A stretch of 64,000 nucleotides of DNA from Nitrosomonas nitrosa (GCF_003051105.1 NZ_QAOO01000001.1:1-64000); one strand, 5' to 3'. Counted from the first letter of the stretch, positions 24,385-34,568 are shown. The notes: a model not told the origin generated them from the letters alone. Made by a program: numbers and translations.

Positions 24385-27030
24385 TCAATCTTTAGTTTCT
24401 ACTTGAACCAATGGTTCGGATTCGATCGATTTAGGAGCGACAGGTTTTCGCCGTACCCTCTTAGGGAGATCGGGTTCTTCTACCGTCTCGGATACTTTTT
24501 CTGGCGCAGTCTCAATCATAACGAGGCCACTTTTAGTCAAATCGGGTAACTCGATTGTCTTGGGTATCTCGGTAGGTGTCTTGGTATGGGTTTGGGTTGA
24601 TTGAGGTGGCGTGATTTGAGGCGAAGGCGACTCAAGCGACTCAATGGCTACCGACTCTTGAACATGGTCTAATGATGGCTCGGTTTGAGCAGAAAAATCA
24701 GGGGACGCTGCCAAGAGAATAGGTGCAGGCTCTGTTTGTTCTGCCGGTTCAAGTGGCTTGCTGGTTTCAGCTACTTCAGGGGCCAAGGGGACGATTTGCG
24801 GTGTGACCGTGATGGGATAGTGTGTATCCGGTTGCTTTTCCTCGCCAGTGTCCGTATCAGACTGAACAGGTAGCGCAGACGAAGTTTCTTCTGTTTCGGC
24901 AGTATGGGAAATCTGTGGGCGATCTGCACGGGTACGCTGTCGTCCACCTCGGCGACGGCGCGAACGTCCCCGTTCTTCGACTTGTTCGTAGGATGATTCG
25001 ATAGCAGGGATAACTTCAGCGCTCGTTATTTCTGTTTCAGGGGCTATCTTTTCTTCACGGGGAGAGCGAGCTTGTTTTTTTCGCATCGCATGCTGCTCAC
25101 GGTTTTTTGGGGCCTTCTCACCAGCACGTTCAGATGTAAGCTGTTCCTGAAGCAATATACCGCTTTCTTCGTTTACTGTTTCGATTATGGGTTCATTGAT
25201 GTCCTGATGTTTTATTTGTTCATGGGCAAGCGCATCTTTGCCGCGACCGCGACGGTTGCGATCACGACGCCCCCGGCCCCTCTCATGGCGCGATGATTTT
25301 TCCTTAGGAATTGGGGGAGTTGCTTCCACTGGCGCATGTTCTTGACTCGTTGGCCTGAACCAACTAAAAAATTTATCAAGAAACGAAAGAGGCTCACGTG
25401 GTTTTTCTTCACGTAGCGGAGCAGGTTGTGCTGGTGTCACGCCCTTCACGGCGGCTTGTGGGCGAATTGCCTTGATATCCTGTGTTTTTACGGGGAAAGT
25501 AATATCTTCTGCAACTTTTTCAACCATTTCGTAGCTGGCTTGCATTTCGGTAGCTTTAATATCTTCATGGCGTAGCCGGCTGATTTTGTAATTCGGTGTT
25601 TCGAGATAAATATTGGGAATCAGGATGATATTGACCTTTAAACGCGCTTCGATGTTATGAATATCAGAGCGTTTCTCATTCAGCAGGAAAGTGGCGACGT
25701 CAACCGGCAATTGCACATGAACTGCACTGGTGTGCTCTTTCATGGCTTCTTCCTGAATGATTCTGAGAATATGCAATGCGGATGAATCGGTGCCGCGAAT
25801 GTGGCCCGTGCCATGACAGCGAGAGCAAGTGATATAGTTGCTTTCGCCCAACGAAGGTCGTAAGCGCTGTCTTGAAAGTTCCAACAGGCCAAAGCGTGAT
25901 ATTTTTCCGACCTGAACGCGTGCACGGTCATGACGCAGGGCTTCATGCAAACGTGATTCCACCTCGCGTTGGTTACGAGTAACCTCCATGTCAATGAAAT
26001 CGATCACGACCAATCCACCGAGATCACGTAACCTGAGCTGCCGCGCCACTTCATCAGCTGCTTCCAAATTGGTGTTGAATGCAGTGTTTTCGATATCTGT
26101 ACCGCGAATAGCGCGCGCCGAGTTGACATCGATGGAAACGAGCGCTTCGGTGTGATCGATGACGATTGCCCCTCCTGACGGTAAGGATACCTGCCGTGAA
26201 TAAGCTGTTTCTATTTGGTGCTCGATCTGGAAACGGGAGAATAGGGGGACATCATCTTGATACAGTTTGAGACGATCGACATTGCCAGGCATGACATGCG
26301 CCATGAATTGGCATGCCTGATCATAAATTTCGGGATTATCAATTAAGATTTCGCCAATCTCGTGGTGAAAGTAATCACGAATGGCGCGGATGACCAAGCT
26401 GCTTTCTTGGTAGATCAGAAAGACCCCGCTCTGATTTTTGGCGGCTTCCTCAATAGCACGCCAGAGCTGGATCAGATAATTGAGATCCCATTGCAATTCC
26501 TCCTCATCTCGGCCGATACCCGCTGTACGTGCAATAATGCTCATTCCAGCAGGAATTTCGAGGTGCGCGATGACCTCACGTAATTCTGTCCGCTCTTCCG
26601 CACTGATGCGACGCGAGATCCCGCCGCTGTTTGGATTGTTAGGCATCAGAACAAGATATCTTCCGGCTAGCGAAATATAGGTGGTCAATGCCGCACCCTT
26701 GGTTCCCCGCTCGTCCTTATCGACCTGGACGATCAGTTCCAGACCTTCCTTTAGGAAATCTGGAATGCGGTGGCTAGGTAAATCTGCATCCTGCCCAAGG
26801 CAGGTAGGAGAAATTTCTTTGTAGGGCAAAAAACCGTGACGGTCTCCGCCATAGTCAACAAAAGCAGCTTCCAGACCGGGTTCTAACCGAGTAATGACAG
26901 CTTTATAAATATTACTTTTGCGTTGTTCCTTGCCAACTGTTTCAATATCGAGATCAATTAGCTTTTGTCCATCAACAATTGCGACACGTAACTCTTCAGG
27001 TTGTGTCGCATTGAATAACATGCGTTTCAT
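24385..27030 (-). CDS. rne: Ribonuclease E
   Basis: 881 aa. Endoribonuclease of mRNA decay and RNA processing. The N-terminal catalytic half (1-520) starts MKRMLFNATQPEELRVAIVDG and has the S1 domain (NIYKAVITRLEPGLEAAFVDYG). The metal-binding Asp residues lie in VSIDVNSARAIRGT and VVIDFIDME, and the zinc-link pattern is CSRCHGTGHIRG. The C-terminal half (about 520-881) is disordered, with Arg-rich RNA-binding patches (GRGRRDRNRRGRGKD, GRSRRRRGGRQR) and Glu/Pro-rich stretches. It ends in a basic RVRRKPVAPKS. Rne commonly controls its own mRNA through a long leader; the 760 nt to rluC would hold one. Confidence 0.96.
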   Translation of the reverse strand: MKRMLFNATQPEELRVAIVDGQKLIDLDIETVGKEQRKSNIYKAVITRLEPGLEAAFVDYGGDRHGFLPYKEISPTCLGQDADLPSHRIPDFLKEGLELIVQVDKDERGTKGAALTTYISLAGRYLVLMPNNPNSGGISRRISAEERTELREVIAHLEIPAGMSIIARTAGIGRDEEELQWDLNYLIQLWRAIEEAAKNQSGVFLIYQESSLVIRAIRDYFHHEIGEILIDNPEIYDQACQFMAHVMPGNVDRLKLYQDDVPLFSRFQIEHQIETAYSRQVSLPSGGAIVIDHTEALVSIDVNSARAIRGTDIENTAFNTNLEAADEVARQLRLRDLGGLVVIDFIDMEVTRNQREVESRLHEALRHDRARVQVGKISRFGLLELSRQRLRPSLGESNYITCSRCHGTGHIRGTDSSALHILRIIQEEAMKEHTSAVHVQLPVDVATFLLNEKRSDIHNIEARLKVNIILIPNIYLETPNYKISRLRHEDIKATEMQASYEMVEKVAEDITFPVKTQDIKAIRPQAAVKGVTPAQPAPLREEKPREPLSFLDKFFSWFRPTSQEHAPVEATPPIPKEKSSRHERGRGRRDRNRRGRGKDALAHEQIKHQDINEPIIETVNEESGILLQEQLTSERAGEKAPKNREQHAMRKKQARSPREEKIAPETEITSAEVIPAIESSYEQVEERGRSRRRRGGRQRTRADRPQISHTAETEETSSALPVQSDTDTGEEKQPDTHYPITVTPQIVPLAPEVAETSKPLEPAEQTEPAPILLAASPDFSAQTEPSLDHVQESVAIESLESPSPQITPPQSTQTHTKTPTEIPKTIELPDLTKSGLVMIETAPEKVSETVEEPDLPKRVRRKPVAPKSIESEPLVQVETKD

Positions 27031-27791
27031 TTTATGCCTCCCGCGCTCATTTCACGGGTTTATCACTGCATACTGCAGCATAATTACCTATCGTTTATAC
27101 ATAATAGAATTTATCGTTCAGATAATTGGGGGTCTTGCTATTAGGAAAGATCTGGATGAGAGGGACTGATGTGGCGCAGCCGTATTGCGCGGCGCTTGGG
27201 TTGAATCGTACGATATGCAGCTTTGCCAAAACGAAGAGTTTTGCCAAAACGAAGTTTCGCCAAAACGAAGTTTTACCAAAATTTACAAAGTGCACGTCAC
27301 TAAAATTTGCTTGATTGGGTTTAGTGGCATGCGCTTTGTTCGTTTTTGTAGGTCTTATGCTTCGAGCGCTCCTTGCAGCGATTTTTTTGCTCACTTATTC
27401 AGACCTTCTTTAATTTCCTATTCTTGGAGACTGGCCAATTTCTTGTTTGTATCCTGTTTCCTGTGTGTTTTTAAACAGATTTGGATCAAGCTATACAGGG
27501 TTTCGACAAAGTCTATCCCGTCTACGGGGACTACGAAACCAAAAACTAAAATTCATATGTGCTTTGAGCGCGCAAATCAATTACTATCGCTACTTTAGGT
27601 GGTGAGCGACATTAACCAAATCAGTGCTGATATTCTTCAGCACTTCAAAATTATCGGATAAGTTAATACTATTCTTAATAATCCTGTATTCATATTCCTC
27701 ATGTAGTCGATACATGATATCTGTATATGGGTCTAACCGGGAATTTCAGTTGAAAAGTATAGGAAAAATTAGAGCACTAAGCAAAGACATT
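27031..27791. other. Divergent rne/rluC intergenic region, 760 bp
   Basis: Holds the presumed rne promoter and 5' leader on the minus strand and the rluC promoter on the plus strand. The main visible structure is the tandem repeat at 27222-27281. ORFs here (27095-27394 minus, 27185-27598 plus) run through the repeat and lack coding character. The long ORF from 27624 is only the upstream extension of rluC. Confidence 0.6.
27222..27281 (+). repeat. Four tandem copies of a 16-18 bp unit
   Basis: TTTGCCAAAACGAAG is repeated at 27222, 27240, 27256 (TTCGCC variant) and 27272 (TTTACC variant, truncated). Spacing is 18, 16 and 16. It lies between divergent rne and rluC, in what would be the rne leader. 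The unit length does not favour a coding repeat. Confidence 0.7.
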
Positions 27792-28769
27792 ATGCCAGAT
27801 ATGGCCAAAGTAGAAAATATCGGTGAAGATGCCGATGGGCAGCGTATCGATAATTTTTTCTTTAAACGTTTCAGGGGCGTTCCCAAGAGTCATATTTATC
27901 AATTGTTACGTAGCGGTCAAGTGCGTGTCAACAGTAAACGTATTCAGGCAGACTATCGATTGAAGATCAATGACAAAGTGCGTATTCCCCCAATAAAAGT
28001 GACACCAAGCGGGCCTTTACAAAGTGGGGGGAAGCGTGTCAAACCTCATTTGACGACATTCGAGATACTGTTTGAAGATGAATATCTATTAGCCATCAAC
28101 AAACCGTCGGGTGTGGCTGTGCATGGTGGTAGCGGGATAAGTCACGGGGTAATCGAACAGCTCCGTCTACGCCATCCAGACTGGAAATTTCTTGAGTTAG
28201 TGCACCGCCTCGATCGGGAGACTTCAGGCGTGCTGTTGCTCGCTAAGAAACGGAGTGCATTGGTCGAAGCACACCGGCAAATTCGTGAAGGTATCGTTCA
28301 GAAACGTTATTCGGTAGTGGTTCGCGGTAAATGGCGTAATGCCCAGCAAAATGTGAGACTGTCACTCAGCAAATATGTAACTGCAGAGGGAGAGCGGCGC
28401 GTTGCGGTTGTTGCTGAAAAAAATAACGAGCGAAAGGCACTATCCGCGCATACCCTCTTTACTTTGATCAAAAACTGGAAAAATTTCAGCTTGCTGGAAG
28501 CAGAGCTGAAAACTGGCCGGACGCATCAAATCCGAGTTCATCTAGCCCATCTTGGTTATCCGATTGCAGGCGATGATAAATACGGTGATTTTGAATTGAA
28601 TAAGCGTTTATTGAAAGGCGAACTGGGTCTTAATTTAAAGCGAATGTTTTTGCACGCGTGCAAGTTGGAGATGGCGCATCCTGCTACAGGCAAGCCTATT
28701 TGTTTGGAGGCGCCACTGACTGATGAATTAAAATTATTTTTACATGAACTGAATGATGAGATTTCTTAA
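27792..28769 (+). CDS. rluC: 23S rRNA pseudouridine synthase RluC
   Basis: 325 aa from ATG 27792 (MPDMAKVEN); ATG 27801 is an alternative. The in-frame ORF upstream to 27624 encodes an unlikely Tyr/Ser-rich leader and is not part of the protein. An S4 RNA-binding domain covers about residues 14-70 (GQRIDNFFFKRF...HIYQLLRSGQVRVN). The catalytic RluA-type domain has LVHRLDRETSGVLLLAKK with the active Asp, and later KTGRTHQIRVHLAHLGYPIAGDDKYGD. Modifies U955, U2504 and U2580 in E. coli. The pairing with rne in divergent orientation is also seen in other proteobacteria. Confidence 0.93.
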   Translation: MPDMAKVENIGEDADGQRIDNFFFKRFRGVPKSHIYQLLRSGQVRVNSKRIQADYRLKINDKVRIPPIKVTPSGPLQSGGKRVKPHLTTFEILFEDEYLLAINKPSGVAVHGGSGISHGVIEQLRLRHPDWKFLELVHRLDRETSGVLLLAKKRSALVEAHRQIREGIVQKRYSVVVRGKWRNAQQNVRLSLSKYVTAEGERRVAVVAEKNNERKALSAHTLFTLIKNWKNFSLLEAELKTGRTHQIRVHLAHLGYPIAGDDKYGDFELNKRLLKGELGLNLKRMFLHACKLEMAHPATGKPICLEAPLTDELKLFLHELNDEIS

Positions 28770-28798
28770 GTTAAGCAACATTATACCAATATAATCAA

Positions 28799-29473
28799 TT
28801 AATTATTGTAGGTTGGAACGGTCTGTATCGTTCCTTTTGCGGAAGAAAAACCCGACTCCAGCATGGTATGTAATACGTCCCAAACATTTTCTGTGATGAT
28901 TTTTTGGGCTGGGATATCCGGGTGGATGCCATCCGCTAAGAAATATTCACGCTTATCACCGAACCCGGCCAGTAAGAATGGAATCAATTTCAATTGATAG
29001 CGTTCAGCCAGATCGGTATAAATATTTCGGAACTTTTGTGTATAGGCTATGCCATAATTGGGCGGTAGCTGCATGCCGGCCAATATAGGCGTAGCATGGT
29101 ATTGTTGGCAAGTTTGAATGATGGCTTCCAGATTATCATGGATAGATTTAATAGATGCGCCGCGCAGTCCGTCGTTACCACCTAATCCGATAATGACGAT
29201 ATCCGGGTGATGTGTTTTGAGCGCTTGCTCGATACGATTGCGACCACCCAACGTTGTTTCACCACTAATGCTGATGTTGACAACCTGATAGCGAGGGGAG
29301 AGTGCTTGCATGCGCTGCTTGAGTAAATTGACCCAGCTTGCGTCTGCGGGTAAACCATAACCAGTTGATAAACTGTCTCCTAGAATCATGACAGTGAGCC
29401 CACCGTCCGGCTTGGCCATTGCAGTGGGTAGAATATTAAATAAACAAAAAAGAAGGACCAATAATTTTTTCAT
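28799..29473 (-). CDS. tesA: GDSL-type arylesterase / acyl-CoA thioesterase, TesA family
   Basis: 224 aa from ATG 29473. The N-terminus is a signal peptide ([20 protein letters not shown]), so this start is preferred to ATG 29491. SGNH hydrolase blocks: block I ILGDSLSTGYGLP with the Ser, block II SGETT (Gly), block III GLGGNDGLRG (Asn), and block V DGIHPDIPAQ (Asp and His). A periplasmic esterase. The gene is divergent from ybbA; the two start codons share CATG at 29471-29474. It is convergent with rluC, 29 nt between. The order tesA/ybbA matches E. coli. Confidence 0.9.
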   Translation of the reverse strand: MKKLLVLLFCLFNILPTAMAKPDGGLTVMILGDSLSTGYGLPADASWVNLLKQRMQALSPRYQVVNISISGETTLGGRNRIEQALKTHHPDIVIIGLGGNDGLRGASIKSIHDNLEAIIQTCQQYHATPILAGMQLPPNYGIAYTQKFRNIYTDLAERYQLKLIPFLLAGFGDKREYFLADGIHPDIPAQKIITENVWDVLHTMLESGFSSAKGTIQTVPTYNN

Positions 29474-30167
29474 GATAAATGATCGTGTCATAGAAGCAGC
29501 AAATCCTATCGTACGAGCTCACGCCCTAACTAAACAAGTTGACACCGGCGACAATCAGTTGACAATTTTGCAGGATATCCACTTGGAAGTAAATGCAGGT
29601 GAGTCAATTGCTGTCATAGGTGCCTCCGGCTCGGGTAAATCTACCTTACTAGGACTGCTGGCCGGGTTAGATGTTCCGACGAGTGGTCAAGTTTATTTGG
29701 ATGGTGAAGAAATTTTTTTGTTGGACGAAGATGAGCGGGCAGCCTTGCGCAGCAGGCTACTTGGTTTTATGTTCCAATCATTCCAGCTTTTGCCTGCGTT
29801 GACTGCGCTTGAGAATGTGATGTTGCCGCTGGAGCTTTCAGGTGTGAACGATGCCCGGCAAGCGGCGCAGGAATTGCTCGAGCGGGTGGGATTGGGGATG
29901 CGGCTCAAGCATTATCCGAGACAGCTTTCGGGGGGTGAACAACAACGTGTGGCGATAGCGCGTGCTTTTGTCACACAACCCAAATTATTATTTGCCGATG
30001 AGCCCACAGGTAATCTCGATTCGGCGACGGGTGCACAAATTATTCAGCTCATGTTCGAGTTGAATCGGGAGCGTGGAACTACGCTGGTGCTGGTTACGCA
30101 TGATGAAGCTTTATCCAACCGCTGTTCTCGGCAGATTCGCATGGCGGCAGGCAGAATTGTCAACTGA
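29472..30167 (+). CDS. ybbA: ABC transporter ATP-binding protein YbbA
   Basis: 231 aa from ATG 29472. LolD/MacB-type ATPase. Walker [19 protein letters not shown] near residue 51, Q-loop [18 protein letters not shown], signature [15 protein letters not shown], Walker [17 protein letters not shown], and switch His in LVTHDE. Upstream codons from 29388 would overlap tesA completely and are not used. In E. coli the partner ybbP follows immediately; here it lies 4.4 kb downstream, after an RND pump. The start codon overlaps that of divergent tesA. Confidence 0.92.
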   Translation: MINDRVIEAANPIVRAHALTKQVDTGDNQLTILQDIHLEVNAGESIAVIGASGSGKSTLLGLLAGLDVPTSGQVYLDGEEIFLLDEDERAALRSRLLGFMFQSFQLLPALTALENVMLPLELSGVNDARQAAQELLERVGLGMRLKHYPRQLSGGEQQRVAIARAFVTQPKLLFADEPTGNLDSATGAQIIQLMFELNRERGTTLVLVTHDEALSNRCSRQIRMAAGRIVN

Positions 30168-30215
30168 CCTGATTGATCCAAGCTTACTGGGTAGAACTTA
30201 AAACGGGTTAGACTA

Positions 30216-31454
30216 TTGCAAGCAACGATTCCCCAAGAAAGTGTAACTGCTCAAACACGGCGTACTAGGCGTTTTGGCGTGATGCTCATCATGGGCTGCT
30301 CGCTCACTGTCTCGGCAGTGGGATATTGGTTATTTCGCCCATCCACTTCTGACTTTTCACGTGCACAATCTGAAGTGCATGCTATTCCAGTTATCGCAGT
30401 AAGGGCGGTACAACGCGATATGCCTGTCAAATTTAATGCCAAGGGTACGGTTTCGGCTATTCAAACGGTTGAAGTGTATCCTCAGGTGACAGCAACCATC
30501 AAAGCCGTTCATATTACAGAAGGTCAATTTGTAAACAAGGGTGAACGCTTGTTTACATTGGATACACGCGCTGAAGAAGCTGGGTTGGCCAAATCTGTCG
30601 CTCAGCTTGCTAAAACGCGCGCGGAACTCAGTAACGCCGAGCGGCAACTAGAGCGCCAACGGGAGTTGTTCCATAAAAATTTTATTTCTCAGGCGGCTTT
30701 GGATGTGGCCGAGAATCAGGTAGCGATTTTGCGAGGTCAATTACGCTTTGATCAGGCCGCGATCGAAGCTGATCGCGTTGTCCGTGATTATGGCGAAATC
30801 GTAGCGCCGATTGCAGGGCGTACCGGCATCATTCGCGTTTATCCAGGCAGCTTAGTGCGGCCTGAAGCTACCCTGCTGGTCAGTATCACGCAAATAGATC
30901 CGATTCATGTGAGTTTCGTTCTGCCCGAACGCGAACTGGCTCCCCTGATGCAAGCACTAAACAGAGATGAGGTAAAGGTGACTGCACGGCTAGATTTGCC
31001 CAATGCCCAGACACACGTGGGGCGTGTCGTGTTCATCGATAGTGCAGTTGATAGCGCGAGTGGCACGATACGTGTCAAAGCTGAGTTTGCTAATGCTGAG
31101 GGTACGTTCTGGCCTGGTATGTTTGCCAATGTGACGCTCATATCCAGCACCCTATCTGATGTACTGACGTTACCTGCACAGGCAGTACAAAACGATATAA
31201 AGGGGACATTTGTTTTTGTGGTGGATGAGAATTATCAAGTCAGCCCTCAGCCTGTTCATGTCAGATTGATCCAAGAAGGCATTGCCGTCGTGGAAGGGAT
31301 TGCGCCGGATGATTGTGTCGTGGTCGAAGGAACGCAAAGTATTCGTCCTGGCAGTATAGTCAAAGACCATGACAGCGAGACAGAAGATAGCAATGATGCC
31401 GGACGACAGGGTTGCGGGCAAGGGCCTCATACCAATCGGGCTGTGATCTCTTAG
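30216..31454 (+). CDS. RND efflux periplasmic adaptor (membrane fusion protein)
   Basis: 412 aa from TTG 30216. An N-terminal anchor is visible (RFGVMLIMGCSLTVSAVGYWLF). The AcrA/HlyD architecture follows: first lipoyl half VYPQVTATIKAVHITEGQFVNKGERLF, an alpha-hairpin with coiled coil (AELSNAERQLERQRELFHKN), second lipoyl half IVAPIAGRTGIIRVYPGSLVR, beta-barrel (ITQIDPIHVSFVLPE), and a membrane-proximal domain. It is 49 nt after ybbA and its stop is followed 10 nt later by the pump gene. No outer-membrane channel gene is near. Drug or solvent export is the family role; the substrate is unknown. Confidence 0.88.
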   Translation: MQATIPQESVTAQTRRTRRFGVMLIMGCSLTVSAVGYWLFRPSTSDFSRAQSEVHAIPVIAVRAVQRDMPVKFNAKGTVSAIQTVEVYPQVTATIKAVHITEGQFVNKGERLFTLDTRAEEAGLAKSVAQLAKTRAELSNAERQLERQRELFHKNFISQAALDVAENQVAILRGQLRFDQAAIEADRVVRDYGEIVAPIAGRTGIIRVYPGSLVRPEATLLVSITQIDPIHVSFVLPERELAPLMQALNRDEVKVTARLDLPNAQTHVGRVVFIDSAVDSASGTIRVKAEFANAEGTFWPGMFANVTLISSTLSDVLTLPAQAVQNDIKGTFVFVVDENYQVSPQPVHVRLIQEGIAVVEGIAPDDCVVVEGTQSIRPGSIVKDHDSETEDSNDAGRQGCGQGPHTNRAVIS

Positions 31455-31463
31455 CCATTGACG

Positions 31464-34400
31464 ATGAATCTGGCGGAGCTATGCATTCGGCGCCCAGTGA
31501 TGACCGTATTGTTATCGTTGACAGCGGTGTTTGCTGGCATGCTCGCTTATAGCAGTGTACCCATCGCTGCATTGCCTCGTTTCGATACACCTACGATTAC
31601 AGTAACCGCAGCACTGCCGGGAGCAAGCCCGGATACCATGGCTTCGGCGGTGGCCATGCCGCTTGAGCGACAGTTCTCAGCGATTGCTGGTTTGTCTATG
31701 ATCAGCTCGACCAGTACGCAAGGTAACACCGTGGTTACGCTGGAGTTCAATCAGCACCGTGATATGGATAGCGCCGCCGTAGATGTTCAAGCGGCCTTGC
31801 TGCAGGCGCAGCGCTCGCTGCCAGTTGAGATGACGGCGATGCCTTCCTACCGGAAAATCAATCCAGCCGATACCCCGGTTACCCTGCTTTCGTTGACATC
31901 GGAAACAATGCCTTTTTCAGCATTGAACGATTTTGCTGACAAGCTGATCGTGCCAACATTGTCTACCCTGCCTGGCATTGCCGAAATAAGAGTGAATGGC
32001 CAGAAGAAATACGCGGTACGTGTGCAAGTCAATCCGCTGGCATTGGCCGCGCGCAACTTGACGGTGGATGACATTGCAGCCGCCTTGGCGCAGGCCAATG
32101 ATAATTCACCCGTAGGGACGCTGGATGGTCCTCGACAGACCTTGGTCATCCAGACCAATCGACAACTCGACAATGCGGCCGCATTCGCCGAGTTGATCGT
32201 GGCAGCGACCGCTGAGGGGCATCTTGTTAAGTTGTCGGATGTCGCTAAGGTCGAAGACAGCGTGGAGTCCGTCAAGACTGCAAGCTGGACGAATGGTCAG
32301 CCCTCAATCGTCATGCTGGTTTATGCGCAACCTGGGGCAAACGTGGTGGCGATTGCCGATGCGGTCAAGACGGCGTTGCCTGGGATCAACGCCCAGCTGC
32401 CTGCTGCGGCTCACTTGGCGTTCTATCTGGATCGATCACAATCGATTCGGGAGGCGATTTTCGATGTGCAAATGACTTTTAGCTTGACGGTCGCATTGGT
32501 TATCCTGGTCATGTTCTTGTTTTTGCGCAAACCCACTGTTACGCTGATACCCGCATTGTCACTACCCATATCGTTGCTTGGTACTGTGGCATTCATGCGG
32601 TTTTTCGACTATACGCTGGATAATATTTCCTTATTGGCCATTACGCTTGCAGTGGGATTGGTGGTGGATGACGCCATCGTGATGTTAGAGAATATCGTAC
32701 GGCATATCGAAAAAGGTTTGTCGCCGTTAGAGGCGGCACTACGTGGATCGAAAGAGATCACGTTTACCATCCTCTCGATCTCGATTTCACTGGTGGCGGT
32801 ATTTATCCCGGTTTTTTTCATGCCGGGTGTCATTGGAATGATGTTTCACGAATTCGCTGCGGTCGTCAGCATCGCCGTTCTCATGTCCGCAGTGGTGTCG
32901 CTGACACTTATCCCTATGATGGCAAGTCGCTATCTGGCTATTGATTCGACTGATGGCGGGGTAATGCGATTGACACAATGGTTTGAAAATGGGTTTAATC
33001 ACTTATTGGCGGCGTATACCTATTTATTGGACAGTGCTTTGCGCTATCGGCGAACCGTGCTGGTTATCGCGATGAGTACGTTCGTTGCGACCGGCGTGCT
33101 GTTCGCAATCCTTCCCAAAGGTTTTTTCCCGGAAGAAGATACGGGGCGCATCATGATCGCAATTGAAGCTGCGGAGGATATTTCTTTTCCTGCCATGTTG
33201 CAGCTGGTCGAGAAAACAAGCGATATCATCCGGGCAAATCCACTCGTCGATAACAGTATCGCCTTCACGGAGGGGGCGAACAGTGCACGGATGTTTGTCG
33301 GATTGAAACCGCGCGGCGAACGCCCGGAAATGCGCCAAGTGCTGGAAGCCTTGCGCCAGGAAGTGCGTGCTATACCTGGTATCAAAATTTTCATGACACC
33401 CACCCAGCATTTGCGCATCGGCAGCATGCCAAGTAAAAGCCGTTATCAATATGTGATGCGCAGCGTGCGTGCCGAAGATTTATATGTGGCAGCAGAGGCG
33501 ATGATGTCGCAGATGCAAAAAGAACATACCATTTTTAGAGATGTCACCAGCGATCTGAAGCTCAAAGGGCTGCAAGCGCGGCTGGAGATCGATCAAGACA
33601 AGGCTAGTTTACTGGGTATCGAAATGGCTGCGATCCGTTCTGCACTTTATAGCGCATATGGTGAACGCCAGGTATCGACCATTTTTACTTCGAGTGACAG
33701 CTACCGGGTTATTCTGGAGGTTGCTGAAGCATATCGAGTGGATGAAAATGCGTTCGATCATGTTCATGTGCGTGCAAAAAATGGTGCGCTTGTCCCCTTG
33801 CCTAGTATTGCCACGGTCATGCGCGAAATGGGCCCACTGGCAATCAACCACGTGGGACAGCTGGCGTCGCTGACTATTTCGTTCAATCTTGTCACTGGCG
33901 CAGCCTTGGGGGATGCCGCCAAGCTTATTGGACATTTTGAGCAAGAAATCAATCTTTCCGGCAATATCCTGACGAGTTTTGCGGGAGATGCAGCCGCTTT
34001 CCAGTCCACTCAAACCAGCCAGATTGTCCTGATCTTGGCTGCTTTGCTGGTCATGTACGTTTTATTGGGTGTGTTATATGAAAGTTATATTCATCCCATT
34101 ACTATTCTTTCCGGCCTGCCATCGGCAGCCGTCGGTGCCTTGGGGGTATTGTGGCTGTTTGATATCGAGCTCTCCATCATCGCGATGATAGGTATTCTGA
34201 TGTTGATCGGGATCGTCAAAAAAAATGCTATCTTAATGATCGATTTTGCACTGAACGCACAGCGCACGCAGCACATGACGCCATACTCGGCGATTCGGAC
34301 AGCTTGTCTGTTACGTTTTCGGCCCATCATGATGACGACGCTTGCAGCAATGATGGGAGCATTGCCGATTGCCTTGGGGATTGGAGCCGGTGCGGAGTTA

Positions 34401-34568
34401 CGCCAGCCGCTGGGTTTGGCAGTGGTAGGAGGGTTATTGTTTTCGCAAGTGATTACCTTGTTTATTACACCGGTGATTTACCTTTACCTTGACCGTTTTT
34501 CTGGAAGTGGGCCGCTGGAAATCGATGAACGATCTGACATGCTTACTTCTTGCAAGGGGGTTGAATAA
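31464..34568 (+). CDS. RND-family multidrug efflux permease
   Basis: 1034 aa from ATG 31464 (MNLAELCIRRPVMTVLLSLTA); an upstream TTG at 31458 adds two residues. Inner-membrane HAE1-type proton-driven pump: 12 transmembrane helices, two large periplasmic loops, and family blocks RRPVMTVLLS, VLVIL and GLVVDDAIVMLENIVRHIEKG in TM4 with the relay Asp residues, FMPGVIGMMFHEFA, and a second-half block GIVKKNAILMIDFAL. Closest in kind to MdtB/MdtC or AcrB-like pumps. It is 9 nt after the adaptor. Direction and spacing indicate one operon from ybbA to ybbP. Confidence 0.9.
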   Translation: MNLAELCIRRPVMTVLLSLTAVFAGMLAYSSVPIAALPRFDTPTITVTAALPGASPDTMASAVAMPLERQFSAIAGLSMISSTSTQGNTVVTLEFNQHRDMDSAAVDVQAALLQAQRSLPVEMTAMPSYRKINPADTPVTLLSLTSETMPFSALNDFADKLIVPTLSTLPGIAEIRVNGQKKYAVRVQVNPLALAARNLTVDDIAAALAQANDNSPVGTLDGPRQTLVIQTNRQLDNAAAFAELIVAATAEGHLVKLSDVAKVEDSVESVKTASWTNGQPSIVMLVYAQPGANVVAIADAVKTALPGINAQLPAAAHLAFYLDRSQSIREAIFDVQMTFSLTVALVILVMFLFLRKPTVTLIPALSLPISLLGTVAFMRFFDYTLDNISLLAITLAVGLVVDDAIVMLENIVRHIEKGLSPLEAALRGSKEITFTILSISISLVAVFIPVFFMPGVIGMMFHEFAAVVSIAVLMSAVVSLTLIPMMASRYLAIDSTDGGVMRLTQWFENGFNHLLAAYTYLLDSALRYRRTVLVIAMSTFVATGVLFAILPKGFFPEEDTGRIMIAIEAAEDISFPAMLQLVEKTSDIIRANPLVDNSIAFTEGANSARMFVGLKPRGERPEMRQVLEALRQEVRAIPGIKIFMTPTQHLRIGSMPSKSRYQYVMRSVRAEDLYVAAEAMMSQMQKEHTIFRDVTSDLKLKGLQARLEIDQDKASLLGIEMAAIRSALYSAYGERQVSTIFTSSDSYRVILEVAEAYRVDENAFDHVHVRAKNGALVPLPSIATVMREMGPLAINHVGQLASLTISFNLVTGAALGDAAKLIGHFEQEINLSGNILTSFAGDAAAFQSTQTSQIVLILAALLVMYVLLGVLYESYIHPITILSGLPSAAVGALGVLWLFDIELSIIAMIGILMLIGIVKKNAILMIDFALNAQRTQHMTPYSAIRTACLLRFRPIMMTTLAAMMGALPIALGIGAGAELRQPLGLAVVGGLLFSQVITLFITPVIYLYLDRFSGSGPLEIDERSDMLTSCKGVE

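Noticed and set aside
27095-27394. 99-codon minus-strand ORF crossing the tandem repeat
   Set aside because: Its composition is produced by the repeat, and it lacks a ribosome-binding site.
27624-27791. Upstream extension of rluC
   Set aside because: Residues before MPDMAKVEN are Tyr/Ser/Leu-rich and unlike any RluC; the S4 domain starts after them.
33024-33449. 141-codon minus-strand ORF inside the RND pump
   Set aside because: Antisense shadow; the pump frame is continuous and family-like.
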